A DNA stretch of 64,000 nt from Planococcus sp. MSAK28401 (lineage in GTDB: Bacteria > Bacillota > Bacilli > Bacillales_A > Planococcaceae), in NCBI RefSeq assembly GCF_018283455.1, contig NZ_JAAMTH010000001.1, positions 1,159,501 through 1,223,500 on the forward strand, in the 5' to 3' direction. A program made the translations under genes and the position numbers. The notes beneath the pieces are model-generated. The model ran no database searches. It saw nothing but the letters and a program-made list of their open reading frames with translations, and was not told where the DNA came from. Below, piece after piece: positions 16,540 to 26,601 of this stretch; the stretch's first letter is position 1; every line of letters begins with the position of its first letter.

Positions 16540-19422
16540 TTGAAAAACCAAGAGATACGCATACAAGGCGCGCGTGCCCATAACTTAAAAAACATCGACG
16601 TCACGATTCCCCGCGATAAGCTCGTCGTCATGACCGGTTTATCCGGTTCGGGGAAATCATCCCTGGCGTTCGATACGATCTATGCGGAAGGCCAGCGCCG
16701 CTACGTCGAATCTTTGTCGTCTTATGCACGGCAATTTCTTGGCCAAATGGATAAACCGGACGTCGATTTGATTGAAGGTTTGTCTCCGGCGATTTCGATC
16801 GACCAGAAGACGACAAGCAAAAACCCGAGATCGACCGTAGCGACCGTGACAGAAATCTACGATTATATCCGGCTCATGTACGCGCGGATCGGAAAGCCGA
16901 TCTGCCCGAACCACGGTATTGAAATTTCTTCGCAGACGGTCGAACAGATGGTCGACCGCTTAGTTGAATATCCGGAACGGACGCGCATGCAAGTGCTGGC
17001 GCCGCTCGTATCAGGACGCAAAGGCACCCATGTGAAACTGTTGGAAGATGTTAAGAAGCAAGGATATGTACGGGTTCGCGTCAATGGCGAGCTCATCGAT
17101 TTGGATGACAATATTTCGCTCGATAAAAACAAAAAGCATTCCATTGAAGTGGTCATTGACCGCGTCATCATGAAAGACAGAATTGCCCCGCGCTTAAGCG
17201 ACTCGCTGGAGTCTGCCTTGCGTCTAGGGGAAGGGCGAGTGCTGGTGGATGTCATGGACGAAGAGGAATTGCTGTTCAGCGAACATCATGCTTGCCCAAT
17301 TTGCGGATTTTCCATCGGTGAATTGGAACCGCGCATGTTTTCCTTCAACTCGCCATTCGGGGCCTGCCCTGAGTGCGACGGGCTTGGGATGAAACTGGAA
17401 GTCGATCCTGAACTGGTCATACCGGATTGGGATGTCAGCCTCGCGGATCATGCCATTGCCCCGTGGCGCCCGACGAGTTCGCAATACTATCCGCAATTGC
17501 TGCAGGCGGTATGCAGCCATTTTGGAATTGAGATGGACGTGCCGATGAAAGAATTGCCTGAAGACCAGGTGAACATCATCCTGCATGGTTCCGATAATGA
17601 AAAAATCCGTTTCCGTTATGAAAATGATTACGGCAAAATCCGCGACAGCCATATTTTCTTCGAAGGCGTGCTCGCGAATGTCGACCGGCGCTACCGGGAA
17701 ACCAGTTCCGATTATATTCGGGACATGATGGAGAAATTCATGGGTCAGCAACCATGCCCGACATGTTCAGGCTACCGGTTGAAACCGGAGTCATTGGCAG
17801 TCAAAGTCAATGATCTCCACATCGGGCAAGTCGTTGAATATTCGATTACGGAAGCGCAAGCGTTTTTCGACAGCTTGACGCTTTCGGAGAAAGACCGCCA
17901 GATCGCTACTATGATCCTCCGCGAAATTCAAGAGCGTGTCGGTTTCTTGATCAATGTAGGGCTTGATTATCTGACATTGAACCGCGCATCGGGTACATTG
18001 TCAGGCGGCGAAGCACAGCGCATCCGCCTTGCAACGCAAATCGGGTCACGGCTGACAGGCGTTCTTTATATTCTCGATGAACCTTCAATCGGCCTTCATC
18101 AACGCGACAATGACCGATTGATTAGCACATTGAAAAATATGCGCGATATCGGCAATACGCTCATCGTCGTCGAACATGACGAAGATACGATGATGGCAGC
18201 AGATTACCTGATTGATGTCGGCCCTGGAGCCGGCGTACACGGGGGCGAGATTATTGCTGCCGGTGCACCTGAAAAAGTGATGAAAAATAAGAAGTCGTTG
18301 ACCGGCCAGTATTTGAGTGGCAAGAAGTTCATTCCGCTGCCGGCTGAACGCAGGCAGCCGAACGAACGGAAGATTTCAATCCGCGGAGCCTCCGCGAATA
18401 ACTTGAAAAATGTCGATGTCGACATTCCGATCGGGTTGTTCACAGCGGTTACTGGAGTTTCGGGTTCTGGGAAAAGTACCTTGATCAACGAGATCCTTTA
18501 CAAGTCGCTTGCCCATAAACTGAACCGTGCGCGGGTCAAGCCGGGCCAGCACAAATCGGTAGAAGGCATCGAGGAACTGGAAAAAGTCATCGATATTGAC
18601 CAATCACCGATCGGGCGCACACCGCGTTCCAACCCGGCGACTTACACAGGCGTATTCGATGATATCCGAGATGTTTACGCGACGACCAATGAAGCAAAAG
18701 TGCGTGGCTATAAAAAAGGGCGCTTCAGCTTCAACGTCAAAGGCGGGCGCTGTGAAGCCTGCCGCGGCGACGGCATCATCAAAATCGAAATGCATTTCCT
18801 TCCAGATGTCTATGTGCCGTGTGAAATCTGCCACGGCAAACGCTATAACCGCGAAACGCTGGAAGTGAAATATAAAGATAAAAACATTGCAGACGTGTTG
18901 GAAATGACGGTGGAAGATGCTTATGGATTCTTCGAGAATATCCCGAAAATCAATCGTAAATTGAAAACCATCGTCGATGTCGGGCTCGGCTATGTAACGC
19001 TCGGGCAGCCGGCGACTACACTGTCCGGTGGCGAAGCGCAGCGTGTCAAATTGGCTTCAGAGTTGCATAAACGCTCCAATGGCAAGTCGTTCTATATTCT
19101 GGATGAACCGACGACTGGGCTTCACGCCGATGATATTTCACGCTTATTGAAAGTGCTGCAAAGGCTAGTGGACAATGGCGATACCGTGTTGACGATCGAA
19201 CACAATCTCGATGTCATCAAAACGGCCGATTACTTGATTGACCTCGGCCCAGAAGGCGGAGACAAAGGCGGCACAATCTTGGCCACTGGCACGCCGGAAG
19301 ATATCGCTAAAGTCGAAGGATCCTATACAGGCATGTATTTGAAACCGATCCTCGAGCGGGACAGCGCACGCATGAAAGAACTGGTCGGCAAGGCAAGCAC
19401 TAAGAAAAGAAAAGCAAAGTGA
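16540..19422 (+). CDS. uvrA: Excinuclease ABC subunit A
   Basis: A 960-residue UvrA, the dimeric ATPase that finds bulky DNA lesions and loads UvrB. Two ABC modules are seen: Walker [11 protein letters not shown] near residue 31 and [10 protein letters not shown] near 640, with signatures [12 protein letters not shown] and [12 protein letters not shown]. Zinc-binding cysteines occur in CPICGF...CPECDG, CPTCSG and the C-terminal module CEACRGDG...CEICHGKRY. The start codon is TTG, six bases after uvrB. Length is typical for Bacillales. Confidence 0.98.
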   Translation: MKNQEIRIQGARAHNLKNIDVTIPRDKLVVMTGLSGSGKSSLAFDTIYAEGQRRYVESLSSYARQFLGQMDKPDVDLIEGLSPAISIDQKTTSKNPRSTVATVTEIYDYIRLMYARIGKPICPNHGIEISSQTVEQMVDRLVEYPERTRMQVLAPLVSGRKGTHVKLLEDVKKQGYVRVRVNGELIDLDDNISLDKNKKHSIEVVIDRVIMKDRIAPRLSDSLESALRLGEGRVLVDVMDEEELLFSEHHACPICGFSIGELEPRMFSFNSPFGACPECDGLGMKLEVDPELVIPDWDVSLADHAIAPWRPTSSQYYPQLLQAVCSHFGIEMDVPMKELPEDQVNIILHGSDNEKIRFRYENDYGKIRDSHIFFEGVLANVDRRYRETSSDYIRDMMEKFMGQQPCPTCSGYRLKPESLAVKVNDLHIGQVVEYSITEAQAFFDSLTLSEKDRQIATMILREIQERVGFLINVGLDYLTLNRASGTLSGGEAQRIRLATQIGSRLTGVLYILDEPSIGLHQRDNDRLISTLKNMRDIGNTLIVVEHDEDTMMAADYLIDVGPGAGVHGGEIIAAGAPEKVMKNKKSLTGQYLSGKKFIPLPAERRQPNERKISIRGASANNLKNVDVDIPIGLFTAVTGVSGSGKSTLINEILYKSLAHKLNRARVKPGQHKSVEGIEELEKVIDIDQSPIGRTPRSNPATYTGVFDDIRDVYATTNEAKVRGYKKGRFSFNVKGGRCEACRGDGIIKIEMHFLPDVYVPCEICHGKRYNRETLEVKYKDKNIADVLEMTVEDAYGFFENIPKINRKLKTIVDVGLGYVTLGQPATTLSGGEAQRVKLASELHKRSNGKSFYILDEPTTGLHADDISRLLKVLQRLVDNGDTVLTIEHNLDVIKTADYLIDLGPEGGDKGGTILATGTPEDIAKVEGSYTGMYLKPILERDSARMKELVGKASTKKRKAK

Positions 19423-19461
19423 AACTTTCCTTCGATCCAAACGTATCATTAAAGTAGAACA

Positions 19462-19486
19462 GGAATTTCTGCGAAGGCAGAAATCC
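19462..19486 (+). repeat. Leader hairpin before the DUF4097 gene
   Basis: GGAATTTCTGC (19462-19472), loop GAAG, GCAGAAATCC (19477-19486), with a single A bulge. No T-run follows and the RBS AGAGGAGG comes next, so it is more likely an mRNA or operator element than a terminator for uvrA. Confidence 0.45.
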
Positions 19487-19505
19487 GAAGAGGAGGCCAA
19501 ACGAT

Positions 19506-20669
19506 ATGCAAAGTGAAAAAGAACGCATTTTGGACATGGTTGAAAACGGCACCATCTCGGCACGCGAAGCGGTTGAGCTATTGAAAGCGGTCGATGGCGG
19601 GGAGACGGGTAATTCTTCAAAAGATTACGGCCGTGAAACTTACCGCGGTTCACGCGGCAAGCGTGGATTCTTCCGTCCGGAAGACATGTTCAAAAAGTTT
19701 TCGAAAGACTTTTCGAAGGATTTTTCCAAGAACATGTCCAAGGATTTCAATCAACTTGGAGACCGGATGATGCAGTTCATGCAAACGTCCGCCGATAAGC
19801 TGAAAACGATGGAATTCGATTCGCCATTCGGTGAAGCCGTACGTTTTGAACACACCTTTACGGAAGAAAGTGCGGATCTCCACACGATCATTGCCGATAT
19901 CGCTAACGGGCAATTGGAAGTTTTCCCTTCACAGGACGGTTCGATCCGAGCAGAATGCAGCGTCAAGGCATTTCGCGCAGAATCTCCGGAGCAGGCAAAA
20001 CAGGATTTCCTGGAAAAATTCGTGTTCATTGCGGATGACCGTAAATTGCGTATCATCAGCGACTTGAAAACGACGCAAGTGAATCTCGTCTTATATGTCC
20101 CAGCAGCGGCGTTTGAACAAATCGTCGTCCGCCTGTTCAATGGCGGCTTCACGATGAAGCGTCTCGATTCGGCCTTGATCAAAGTTAAAACTGCAAACGG
20201 CAAGATTGATTTGAAAACGATCCAATTCGAAGAAGCTGAGCTTGAAACAGCTAACGGCCCGATCCAGATGATGGAAGTGAAGGGCCGCGAAGTTGAGGCG
20301 GAAACTTTGAATGGGCGTATTTACATCGATGGGGATATTGAAGACATCGACGCGAAGTCTTTAAATGGCAATGTTGTCGCGACGACGCGCAGCAAAGAAG
20401 CGAAAAAGCTCGAAGCGAAAACTTTGGCGGGCAATGTAGAGATTTACATCCCGCAGCATTTGGCGCTGCGTGGGGAAGTTTCTTCAAATCTTGGACGTAT
20501 GGATGTTTTGCTGCCGGATATTAACAGCAGCCACGAACAAGGCCAGTTTATGCAGAAGAAAATGCATTTCACGAAAACAGGGGATGTGGAGTCTGCAGGC
20601 GGGCCATTGCTTGTCTACGGTGAAACCAAAACCGGTTCGATCCTCGTGCGTTATTTAACAATCGACTGA
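19506..20669 (+). CDS. DUF4097 beta-strand repeat protein, YvlB-like
   Basis: A 387-residue protein. The N-terminal 35 residues (KERILDMVENGTISAREAVELLKAV) are the short helical SHOCT-like segment typical of YvlB. A Phe/Lys/Asp-rich repeat follows (FKKFSKDFSKDFSKNMSKDF, about 62-80), and residues about 120-380 form the DUF4097 beta-helix with recurring NGxI and LxGNV turns. No signal peptide. The B. subtilis counterpart yvlB lies in the same place between uvrA and hprK and belongs to cell-envelope stress regulons; the neighbours yvlA, yvlC and yvlD are absent here. A leader hairpin lies upstream and a shared terminator downstream. Confidence 0.82.
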   Translation: MQSEKERILDMVENGTISAREAVELLKAVDGGETGNSSKDYGRETYRGSRGKRGFFRPEDMFKKFSKDFSKDFSKNMSKDFNQLGDRMMQFMQTSADKLKTMEFDSPFGEAVRFEHTFTEESADLHTIIADIANGQLEVFPSQDGSIRAECSVKAFRAESPEQAKQDFLEKFVFIADDRKLRIISDLKTTQVNLVLYVPAAAFEQIVVRLFNGGFTMKRLDSALIKVKTANGKIDLKTIQFEEAELETANGPIQMMEVKGREVEAETLNGRIYIDGDIEDIDAKSLNGNVVATTRSKEAKKLEAKTLAGNVEIYIPQHLALRGEVSSNLGRMDVLLPDINSSHEQGQFMQKKMHFTKTGDVESAGGPLLVYGETKTGSILVRYLTID

Positions 20670-20676
20670 ACCATAT

Positions 20677-20716
20677 AAAAAATCCCAGTGGAGAAAATTC
20701 TCCACTGGGATTTTTT
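20677..20716. terminator. Bidirectional terminator
   Basis: AAAAAATCCCAGTGGAGAA pairs with TTCTCCACTGGGATTTTTT; it separates the DUF4097 gene from the convergent amidase gene. Confidence 0.9.
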
Positions 20717-20719
20717 GCG

Positions 20720-21262
20720 TTATCGTTCCATACAGGTGATGGCAAAGCTGATGGCGCGTGCACAGCGCTTGCGGTAGTCATCGGATTGCAGCAAAGCTGC
20801 TTCATGCCGGTGCGTCATAAATCCACATTCCACAAGAACTGCAGGCATGACGGTATCCCGCAGCATGGCGAAATCCGCAGTTTTCAATCCGCGGTCTTTC
20901 CGCTGCGTCGATAAGATCAACGAATCCTGGAGCAGCTGGCCCAATTTGCGCGTGCGTGCAGGAGCTGTGGGATAGATAAAACTTTCAATGCCTTGTGCGG
21001 GGCTATAGTTATTTCCTGCTGCATTCGCATGGATCGATACCAATAATTCGGCACCGGACCGATTGGCGAAACTTGTCCTTTCCTTCAAAGGAACATCACG
21101 ATCTTGCTGATGGCTAAACAACACCGTGTAACCATCTGCCGCCAAGCGCTTTTTCACTTCTTCAGCGACTGCATTGTTGAAATGGAATTCGCGCATCCTG
21201 CCGTCTGGCGTCCGTTTGCCGATCGTCCCCGGCCCGTGGCCTGCATCAATAATAATCTTCAT
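20720..21262 (-). CDS. N-acetylmuramoyl-L-alanine amidase (Amidase_3)
   Basis: A 180-residue zinc amidase that cleaves the MurNAc-L-Ala bond of peptidoglycan. The Amidase_3 residues are all present: His9 in DAGHG, Glu25, His78 in SIHANA and catalytic Glu145 in VECGF. There is no signal peptide and no wall-binding domain, so it is a bare catalytic domain; it may act inside the cell or leave by an unrecognised route. It sits on the opposite strand between the yvlB-like gene and hprK, where B. subtilis has yvlCD. The start follows a GGGGGAA Shine-Dalgarno sequence. Confidence 0.85.
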   Translation of the reverse strand: MKIIIDAGHGPGTIGKRTPDGRMREFHFNNAVAEEVKKRLAADGYTVLFSHQQDRDVPLKERTSFANRSGAELLVSIHANAAGNNYSPAQGIESFIYPTAPARTRKLGQLLQDSLILSTQRKDRGLKTADFAMLRDTVMPAVLVECGFMTHRHEAALLQSDDYRKRCARAISFAITCMER

Positions 21263-21340
21263 TTAACATTCCCCCTTCATTCCTTATATAGAAGGAAAGG
21301 GTGCGAAAGGGGACGAAATTCTTCAATTTCTTTTTTTCCA

Positions 21341-21349
21341 TGTTAAAAT
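21341..21349 (+). promoter_or_regulatory. Extended -10 upstream of hprK
   Basis: TG-T-TAAAAT (21341-21349); a weak -35 (TTCAAT) lies upstream. Confidence 0.4.
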
Positions 21350-21424
21350 AAAAACAAACCGCCGCAAAACGAAGGAATTATCTGGGAAAATCAATTTGCG
21401 CAGCCGGGGGAATGAGGGAAAACT

Positions 21425-22351
21425 ATGGGACAAGTAACAGTGAAACAAGTAATGGATATGTTTGGCTTGAAACTGATCAGCGGCCAAGAAGGCATTGGGC
21501 GCCATATTGCCATCAGTGATATTTCGAGACCGGGACTGGAAATGGCAGGCTATTTTACCCATTATCCAGCGAACCGCATGCAATTGCTCGGGAAAACGGA
21601 ATTGTCATTTTTCGCCATGCTAAAACCGGAAGAACGCTTGGACCGGATGATGAGATTGTGTGCGGAGGATACGCCCGCCATCATCGTCTCCCATGGGGTC
21701 GATGTACCGGAGGAATTGGTCATCGCCTCTTCTGAAAAACATGTGCCGGTGCTCGGGACGAACATGACGACCACCCGCTTCTCGAGTTTGCTGACGAACT
21801 TTCTAGAAAGCCATCTCGCTCCGACGACTGCTGTACACGGCGTGCTGGTCGACATTTACGGCATCGGTGTACTCATCACCGGAAAAAGCGGCGTCGGGAA
21901 AAGTGAAACCGCATTGGAACTCGTCAAGAAAGGCCATCGCCTCGTAGCGGATGATTGCGTGGAGATCCGCCAAGAAGGCGAAAGTACGCTTGTCGGACAT
22001 CCGCCGAAGCTGATTGAGTATCTGCTCGAGATTCGCGGTGTCGGCATCATCGACATTATGACTTTATTCGGAGCGAGTGCCGTACGTAACTTTAAGCGTA
22101 TTTCACTCGTCATCGACCTCGAGCTCTGGGATCAAGATAAAACTTACGACCGTCTCGGGCTAGAGGAAGAGACGATGAAAATCATTGATACGGATGTGAC
22201 GAAGCTAACGATTCCTGTACGTCCAGGACGTAACCTTTCCGTTATTATCGAAGTGGCCGCGATGAACTACCGCCTGAAACGGATGGGCGTCAATGCCGCT
22301 GAGGAATTCTCCAAGCGGCTTGATGATGTCATCGCACAAGATACAAATTAA
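21425..22351 (+). CDS. hprK: HPr kinase/phosphorylase
   Basis: A 308-residue bifunctional enzyme that phosphorylates Ser46 of HPr and Crh with ATP or PPi and removes it with inorganic phosphate, which sets carbon catabolite repression through CcpA. The P-loop GKSGVGKS is near residues 153-160, with [12 protein letters not shown] before it; the family signature [10 protein letters not shown] and the C-terminal [11 protein letters not shown] stretch are intact. The partner Crh is encoded at 38031 and the PPi-hydrolysing PpaX at 24137. The ATG follows GAGGGAAAA. First gene of a five-gene run that ends at 25299. Confidence 0.97.
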   Translation: MGQVTVKQVMDMFGLKLISGQEGIGRHIAISDISRPGLEMAGYFTHYPANRMQLLGKTELSFFAMLKPEERLDRMMRLCAEDTPAIIVSHGVDVPEELVIASSEKHVPVLGTNMTTTRFSSLLTNFLESHLAPTTAVHGVLVDIYGIGVLITGKSGVGKSETALELVKKGHRLVADDCVEIRQEGESTLVGHPPKLIEYLLEIRGVGIIDIMTLFGASAVRNFKRISLVIDLELWDQDKTYDRLGLEEETMKIIDTDVTKLTIPVRPGRNLSVIIEVAAMNYRLKRMGVNAAEEFSKRLDDVIAQDTN

Positions 22352-22372
22352 GCGAATGGGAAGGTGCATTAT

Positions 22373-23185
22373 ATGTATTCAGTTTTAGCAGCGATCGATC
22401 CGGTGGCATTTTCACTCGGGCCGATTGATGTCCGGTGGTACGGCGTCATCATTGCGGCCGGCATCGTCATCGCGTTTCTCGTCGGCCAAAAAGAAATGGT
22501 CAAGCGCGGTTTGCATCCGGATTATTTGACCGATCTATTGATCTGGGCTGTGCCGCTCGCCATCGTTGGTGCGCGCATTTATTATGTGATATTCGAATGG
22601 GAAAATTATAAAGATCAGCCTGCCCAAATCATTGCCATCTGGAATGGCGGGATTGCGATACACGGGGCCTTGATTGCTTCTGTCATCGTCGCCTACATAT
22701 TTACGAAAAGCCGCAATACGCCGTTTTTGAAAGTGGCGGATATCTTGGCGCCAAGTATTTTGATCGGCCAGGCTATCGGGCGCTGGGGCAATTTCATCAA
22801 CCAAGAAGCGCACGGCGGAGAAGTATCGCGCCAGTTTCTTGAGAGTCTGTTTATTCCCGATTGGATCATCAACCATATGTACATAGATGGTGCTTACTAC
22901 CACCCAACCTTCCTCTATGAATCGATGTGGAGTTTGGTGGGGATCATCATTTTGCTGCTGCTGCGCAAAGTCAATTTGGTGCGCGGGGAAATGTTCTTCT
23001 TCTATATGATCTGGTATTCAGTCGGCCGTTTCTTCATTGAAGGAATGCGCACCGACAGCCTATACGTCATCGGCGAATTGCGTGCTGCACAACTTGTGTC
23101 GGTCATCGCGATCGTCATTGGGCTTGCGTTCATCATCTACCGGCGCGTGGCCATCAAAAACCCGCCGCGCTATTTGGATAAATAA
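22373..23185 (+). CDS. lgt: Prolipoprotein diacylglyceryl transferase
   Basis: A 270-residue integral membrane enzyme that moves diacylglycerol from phosphatidylglycerol to the lipobox cysteine of prolipoproteins. About seven helices are seen. Family motifs: HGALIAS with the essential His, GRWGNFINQEAHG (the Lgt signature), and YHPTFLYESMW. I start at ATG 22373, eight bases after GGAAGG; a GTG nine bases earlier overlaps that Shine-Dalgarno. Order hprK-lgt is the same as in B. subtilis. Confidence 0.96.
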   Translation: MYSVLAAIDPVAFSLGPIDVRWYGVIIAAGIVIAFLVGQKEMVKRGLHPDYLTDLLIWAVPLAIVGARIYYVIFEWENYKDQPAQIIAIWNGGIAIHGALIASVIVAYIFTKSRNTPFLKVADILAPSILIGQAIGRWGNFINQEAHGGEVSRQFLESLFIPDWIINHMYIDGAYYHPTFLYESMWSLVGIIILLLLRKVNLVRGEMFFFYMIWYSVGRFFIEGMRTDSLYVIGELRAAQLVSVIAIVIGLAFIIYRRVAIKNPPRYLDK

Positions 23186-23204
23186 CTAGGAAAGAAGAGA
23201 TTGA

Positions 23205-24140
23205 ATGTCGACAGTGAAAAATGGCTTGAAAGCCGGATTAAAGACTACGTGGTCACTCGGAAAAATCATTTTTCCGATTACTTTGCTCATCACCATGCTG
23301 CAATTCACGCCGGTATTGCCATTTATCATCGATTTAATCGCACCGGTCATGGGAATATTCGGCCTAAGCGGCGAAGCGGCCGTTCCGCTTGTGCTCGGCA
23401 ACGCGCTCAATCTGTATGCCGGAATCGCCGGAATCTTATCGCTTGAACTGACCGTTAAAGAAGTATTCATTTTGGCGGTCATGTTATCGTTCTCCCATAA
23501 CATCTTTATCGAAACCGGCGTCGCTTTGAAAGTCGGCGTCCGTTTATGGGTTGTCTTGGTGGTACGTTTCGGGCTTGCAGCTTTATCCGGCATCTTGATT
23601 AACCTGTTCTGGTCGGGCGGCGGGGAAATTGCGCAATACGGCTTTGCACCTGAAGTCGCTGCTGCACCGGAAACATGGCTTGGCATCTTCTTGCTTGGTT
23701 TGGAAAAAGCGAGTTTTGGCGTGCTTCAGCTGGCGATGATCGTCATCCCGCTCATGCTAATGATTCAAGTATTGAAAGACCGCCATTATTTGAAGAAAAT
23801 CTCGAATATGATGGGGCCGCTCACACGGCTGATCGGCGTCGAGAAAAATGCCTCGTTGACACTAGCCTCCGGGTTGATTTTCGGGTTGGCGATGGGAGCA
23901 GGTGTGATGATCCAAGCAGTCCAGGAAGATGGCGTCAGCCGCAAAGATGCGACACTCGCCTTTATCTTCCTTGTTGCGTGCCACGCGATTGTCGAGGATA
24001 CCTTGATTTTTATCCCTCTCGGCATCCCGATTTGGCCGCTGCTGCTGATTCGGGTCATCACTGCTCTCGCCTTGACGATATTCATCTCTTATCTATGGCG
24101 GCGGGCTGAAGACAATCGGAAGGAAGTGCTCTCTACATGA
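23205..24140 (+). CDS. Nucleoside-recognition domain membrane protein, YvoD-like
   Basis: A 311-residue polytopic membrane protein with eight or so hydrophobic helices, carrying two copies of the nucleoside-recognition (Gate) domain: one near 20-130 (AVPLVLGNALNLYAGIAG, SFSHNIFIETGVALK) and one near 160-290 (SLTLASGLIFGLAMGAG, VACHAIVEDTLIF). The paired SHN/CHAIVEDT motifs are typical of this family. Its place between lgt and ppaX matches yvoD of B. subtilis. The transported molecule is unknown. The stop overlaps the ppaX start by ATGA. Confidence 0.82.
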   Translation: MSTVKNGLKAGLKTTWSLGKIIFPITLLITMLQFTPVLPFIIDLIAPVMGIFGLSGEAAVPLVLGNALNLYAGIAGILSLELTVKEVFILAVMLSFSHNIFIETGVALKVGVRLWVVLVVRFGLAALSGILINLFWSGGGEIAQYGFAPEVAAAPETWLGIFLLGLEKASFGVLQLAMIVIPLMLMIQVLKDRHYLKKISNMMGPLTRLIGVEKNASLTLASGLIFGLAMGAGVMIQAVQEDGVSRKDATLAFIFLVACHAIVEDTLIFIPLGIPIWPLLLIRVITALALTIFISYLWRRAEDNRKEVLST

Positions 24141-24790
24141 ACAAAGATATAACGACTTTATTGTTTGATTTTGATGGAACCTTACTCGATACGAATGAAT
24201 TAATCGTCCAGACATTCCTATCGGTGCTCGGCGAACATTTTCCGGGCGAATACGGACGGGAAGATGTGTTGCATTTTATCGGCCCTTCATTGGAACAGAC
24301 CTTTACAAAAATCGCACCGGACAAAGTCAGCGAACTGAGCGATCAGTACCGCCGTTTAAACCGGACGCTCCATGATGAATTGGTGTCTGAATACGACGGG
24401 GTTGCAGAAACTTTGCGGACCTTAAAATCCAGAGGCTTGAAAATGGCGATCGTCTCCACTAAACGTGAAGAAACGATCTTGCACGGCTTGAAGTTGATGG
24501 GGGTGCACGATGTGTTCGATGTCTTGGTGGCATTGGATCATGTGCAGAACCCGAAACCGCATCCAGAGCCGCTTGAACTGGCATTGCGCTTATTGGAAGC
24601 AGATCAGCAAGAAGCCTTGATGATCGGTGATAATTCACACGACATCGAAGGCGGAAAAAATGCTGGCGTCCGCACAGCAGGCGTCGCATGGACTGCAAAA
24701 GGAGAAGAGTTTTTAGCGAGCTTTGAACCGGATTTCATGTTGCAGCATATTTCCGACCTGTTGGAATTGACGAAGGCGGGCGTAAAATGA
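24137..24790 (+). CDS. ppaX: Pyrophosphatase PpaX (HAD family)
   Basis: A 217-residue HAD hydrolase. Motif I FDFDGTLLDT (nucleophile Asp11, acid Asp13), motif II VSTK, motif III Lys in NPKPHPEP and motif IV MIGDNSHDIEGGKNAG are present. In B. subtilis PpaX hydrolyses the pyrophosphate made when HprK dephosphorylates HPr-Ser-P, and it is co-transcribed with hprK, as here. Overlaps at both ends by ATGA suggest translational coupling. Confidence 0.92.
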   Translation: MNKDITTLLFDFDGTLLDTNELIVQTFLSVLGEHFPGEYGREDVLHFIGPSLEQTFTKIAPDKVSELSDQYRRLNRTLHDELVSEYDGVAETLRTLKSRGLKMAIVSTKREETILHGLKLMGVHDVFDVLVALDHVQNPKPHPEPLELALRLLEADQQEALMIGDNSHDIEGGKNAGVRTAGVAWTAKGEEFLASFEPDFMLQHISDLLELTKAGVK

Positions 24791-25299
24791 GACGCACCGA
24801 GCGATATCCTGTTGAAGGGGCAAATTCGCTTTGGCATATCTACAAAACCGTGCCGTTCTGGAAAGTCTCGAAAAACTTTCTAGTCATCCAGACGGCTCGC
24901 TATACACCGTTTTTGCCGATGAAAAACTGGCTATATCGCCAATTTCTCGGCATGAAGATCGGCAAGGAAACTTCGTTTGCGCTGATGGTCATGCCGGATG
25001 TCATGTTTCCTGAACGTATACAGGTCGGGGACAATACTGTCATCGGCTATAATACGACCATTCTTGCGCATGAATACTTGATTGAAGAATATCGGCTCGG
25101 TGACGTCTCGATCGGTGACCGTGTCATGATCGGAGCAAACAGTACGATTTTGCCCGGCATCAAGATTGGGGATGGCGCCATCGTCTCCGCTGCCACGCTC
25201 GTCCATAAAGATGTACCGGCTGGTGCTTTTGTCGGCGGAAACCCGATGAAAATTATCTATACAGCCGAAGAAATGGCCGTTCGACAAGCAAAATCCTGA
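24787..25299 (+). CDS. Hexapeptide-repeat acetyltransferase, YvoF-like
   Basis: A 170-residue protein with left-handed beta-helix hexapeptide repeats (IQVGDNTVIGYNTTI, VSIGDRVMIGANSTILPGIKIGDGAIVSAATLV) and the loop NPMKII common to O-acetyltransferases. The N-terminal 55 residues are a family-specific lead (GANSLWHIYKTVPFWK). The acceptor is unknown. The gene closes the hprK-lgt-yvoD-ppaX-yvoF run of B. subtilis type. The stop codon lies inside the terminator hairpin. Confidence 0.85.
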   Translation: MRRTERYPVEGANSLWHIYKTVPFWKVSKNFLVIQTARYTPFLPMKNWLYRQFLGMKIGKETSFALMVMPDVMFPERIQVGDNTVIGYNTTILAHEYLIEEYRLGDVSIGDRVMIGANSTILPGIKIGDGAIVSAATLVHKDVPAGAFVGGNPMKIIYTAEEMAVRQAKS

Positions 25300-25325
25300 A
25301 AGCTCAGCGCTTTCAGGATTTTTTT
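25292..25325 (+). terminator. Terminator of the hprK operon
   Basis: AATCCTGAAAGC-TCA-GCGCTTTCAGGATT then T-run; it includes the stop codon of the preceding gene. Confidence 0.88.
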
Positions 25326-25336
25326 ATACTCCTTGC

Positions 25337-25366
25337 TTGACGAGCTAAAGCGGCTTGCGCTAAAAT
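25337..25366 (+). promoter_or_regulatory. SigA promoter of the his operon
   Basis: -35 TTGACG (25337-25342), 18-bp spacer, -10 TAAAAT (25361-25366). Confidence 0.65.
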
Positions 25367-25371
25367 AAGAA

Positions 25372-25409
25372 TCACTTTAACGATTCATCACTCTAGCGAA
25401 CTAAAGTGA
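25372..25409 (+). promoter_or_regulatory. Inverted repeat in the hisZ leader
   Basis: TCACTTTA (25372-25379) and TAAAGTGA (25402-25409), perfect eight-base arms with 22 bases between, placed right after the promoter -10. A possible operator for the histidine operon; no T-box or terminator alternative is visible in the 5' leader. Confidence 0.45.
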
Positions 25410-25437
25410 AATAACCGATAATAGGAAGTGTTCAACG

Positions 25438-26601
25438 ATGACCATCGAAATGTTTGAAAAACCATTAGGCATGCGTGACGATTTTCCTTTAATTGCAAAA
25501 CAAAAAGCAGATTTGAGAAAACAAGGCACTCAATTGATCGAGCAGTCAGGATATGAACTGCTGCAGACGCCGACTCTGGAATATTACGAAACGATCGGGA
25601 AGATCTCCGCTATTTCAGATGATGCTTTGTTCAAGCTTCTCGACAGCCAAGGAAAGACGCTCGTCTTGCGGCCGGATATGACCTCCCCGATTGCACGGGT
25701 TGCAGCATCGAAATTATTGCGCGAAAAAATGCCGATCCGTCTCGGCTATTACTCCAATGTGTTCCGTGCGCAAAAGCGTGAAGGCGGGCGCCCTGCGGAA
25801 TTTGAGCAGATGGGCGTCGAGTTGATCGGAGACGATTCTTTATATGCAGATGTGGAAGTGATCAGCCTGGCTTGGGATATTTTGAAAGAATTGGGCATTG
25901 GTTCTGCCCGCATCGTAATTGGCCACACAAGGCTGCTTGAACTGATATTGGCTGATTTCGGGCTGGATGCAGAACAAATCGGCAAAGTGCGCGAACTATT
26001 TGTTGCCAAGAACGGTGTAGGGGTCGAACAATTGGCAAAAGAGCTGCCGATTGCTGAAGACAAGCTGGCGTCGTTTTTGAAATTGATGCAGGCGACAACA
26101 GTCGCGGACTGGAAACGCTGGATCAACGAAGAAAATGAAGAACAACGCGAACTTTACCGGGATATGGAGCGCCTTGAACAACTGCTTGAACGCAATGGCC
26201 TCGGGGATGCAATCACTTTTGATATCTCCTTCAGCAGCCACATGACTTATTACACCGGATTGGTGTTCGAATTCTACGGAGCTGGCAGCGGATTTCCGCT
26301 CGGCAGCGGCGGGCGCTATGATGGCTTGATGGAACAGTTTGGCTTGCAGGTCGGCGCGACCGGATTCGGGTTGCGTGTAGACCGATTGCTGGAATCGGTA
26401 CCGGCTGAAAAAGAAGAGCAACCGCACACATTGATCTTATTCGATGAACAAAGCGAGCAACATGCATTCAACAAAGCGCAACAAATAAGAAATTCAGGAA
26501 AACGGGTGACTTTGCAGTATGCACCGGCCGTTAAAGCGCTGGAGCCGTTCACTGCCTTGTTCACCGAAGTCATCAGAGAGGAGGAGCTGCGCAATGGATG
26601 A
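25438..26601 (+). CDS. hisZ: ATP phosphoribosyltransferase regulatory subunit HisZ
   Basis: A 387-residue paralogue of the histidyl-tRNA synthetase catalytic core lacking the anticodon-binding domain. It forms a complex with short-form HisG and is required for its activity and histidine feedback. Class II synthetase-like motifs are seen: [38 protein letters not shown], and [12 protein letters not shown]. The length is typical. First gene of hisZGDBHAFI; its end overlaps hisG by eight bases. Confidence 0.95.
   Translation: MTIEMFEKPLGMRDDFPLIAKQKADLRKQGTQLIEQSGYELLQTPTLEYYETIGKISAISDDALFKLLDSQGKTLVLRPDMTSPIARVAASKLLREKMPIRLGYYSNVFRAQKREGGRPAEFEQMGVELIGDDSLYADVEVISLAWDILKELGIGSARIVIGHTRLLELILADFGLDAEQIGKVRELFVAKNGVGVEQLAKELPIAEDKLASFLKLMQATTVADWKRWINEENEEQRELYRDMERLEQLLERNGLGDAITFDISFSSHMTYYTGLVFEFYGAGSGFPLGSGGRYDGLMEQFGLQVGATGFGLRVDRLLESVPAEKEEQPHTLILFDEQSEQHAFNKAQQIRNSGKRVTLQYAPAVKALEPFTALFTEVIREEELRNG

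Noticed and set aside
25327..25437. T-box or attenuator for the his operon
   Set aside because: The leader is too short and lacks a T-box sequence, specifier loop and terminator.
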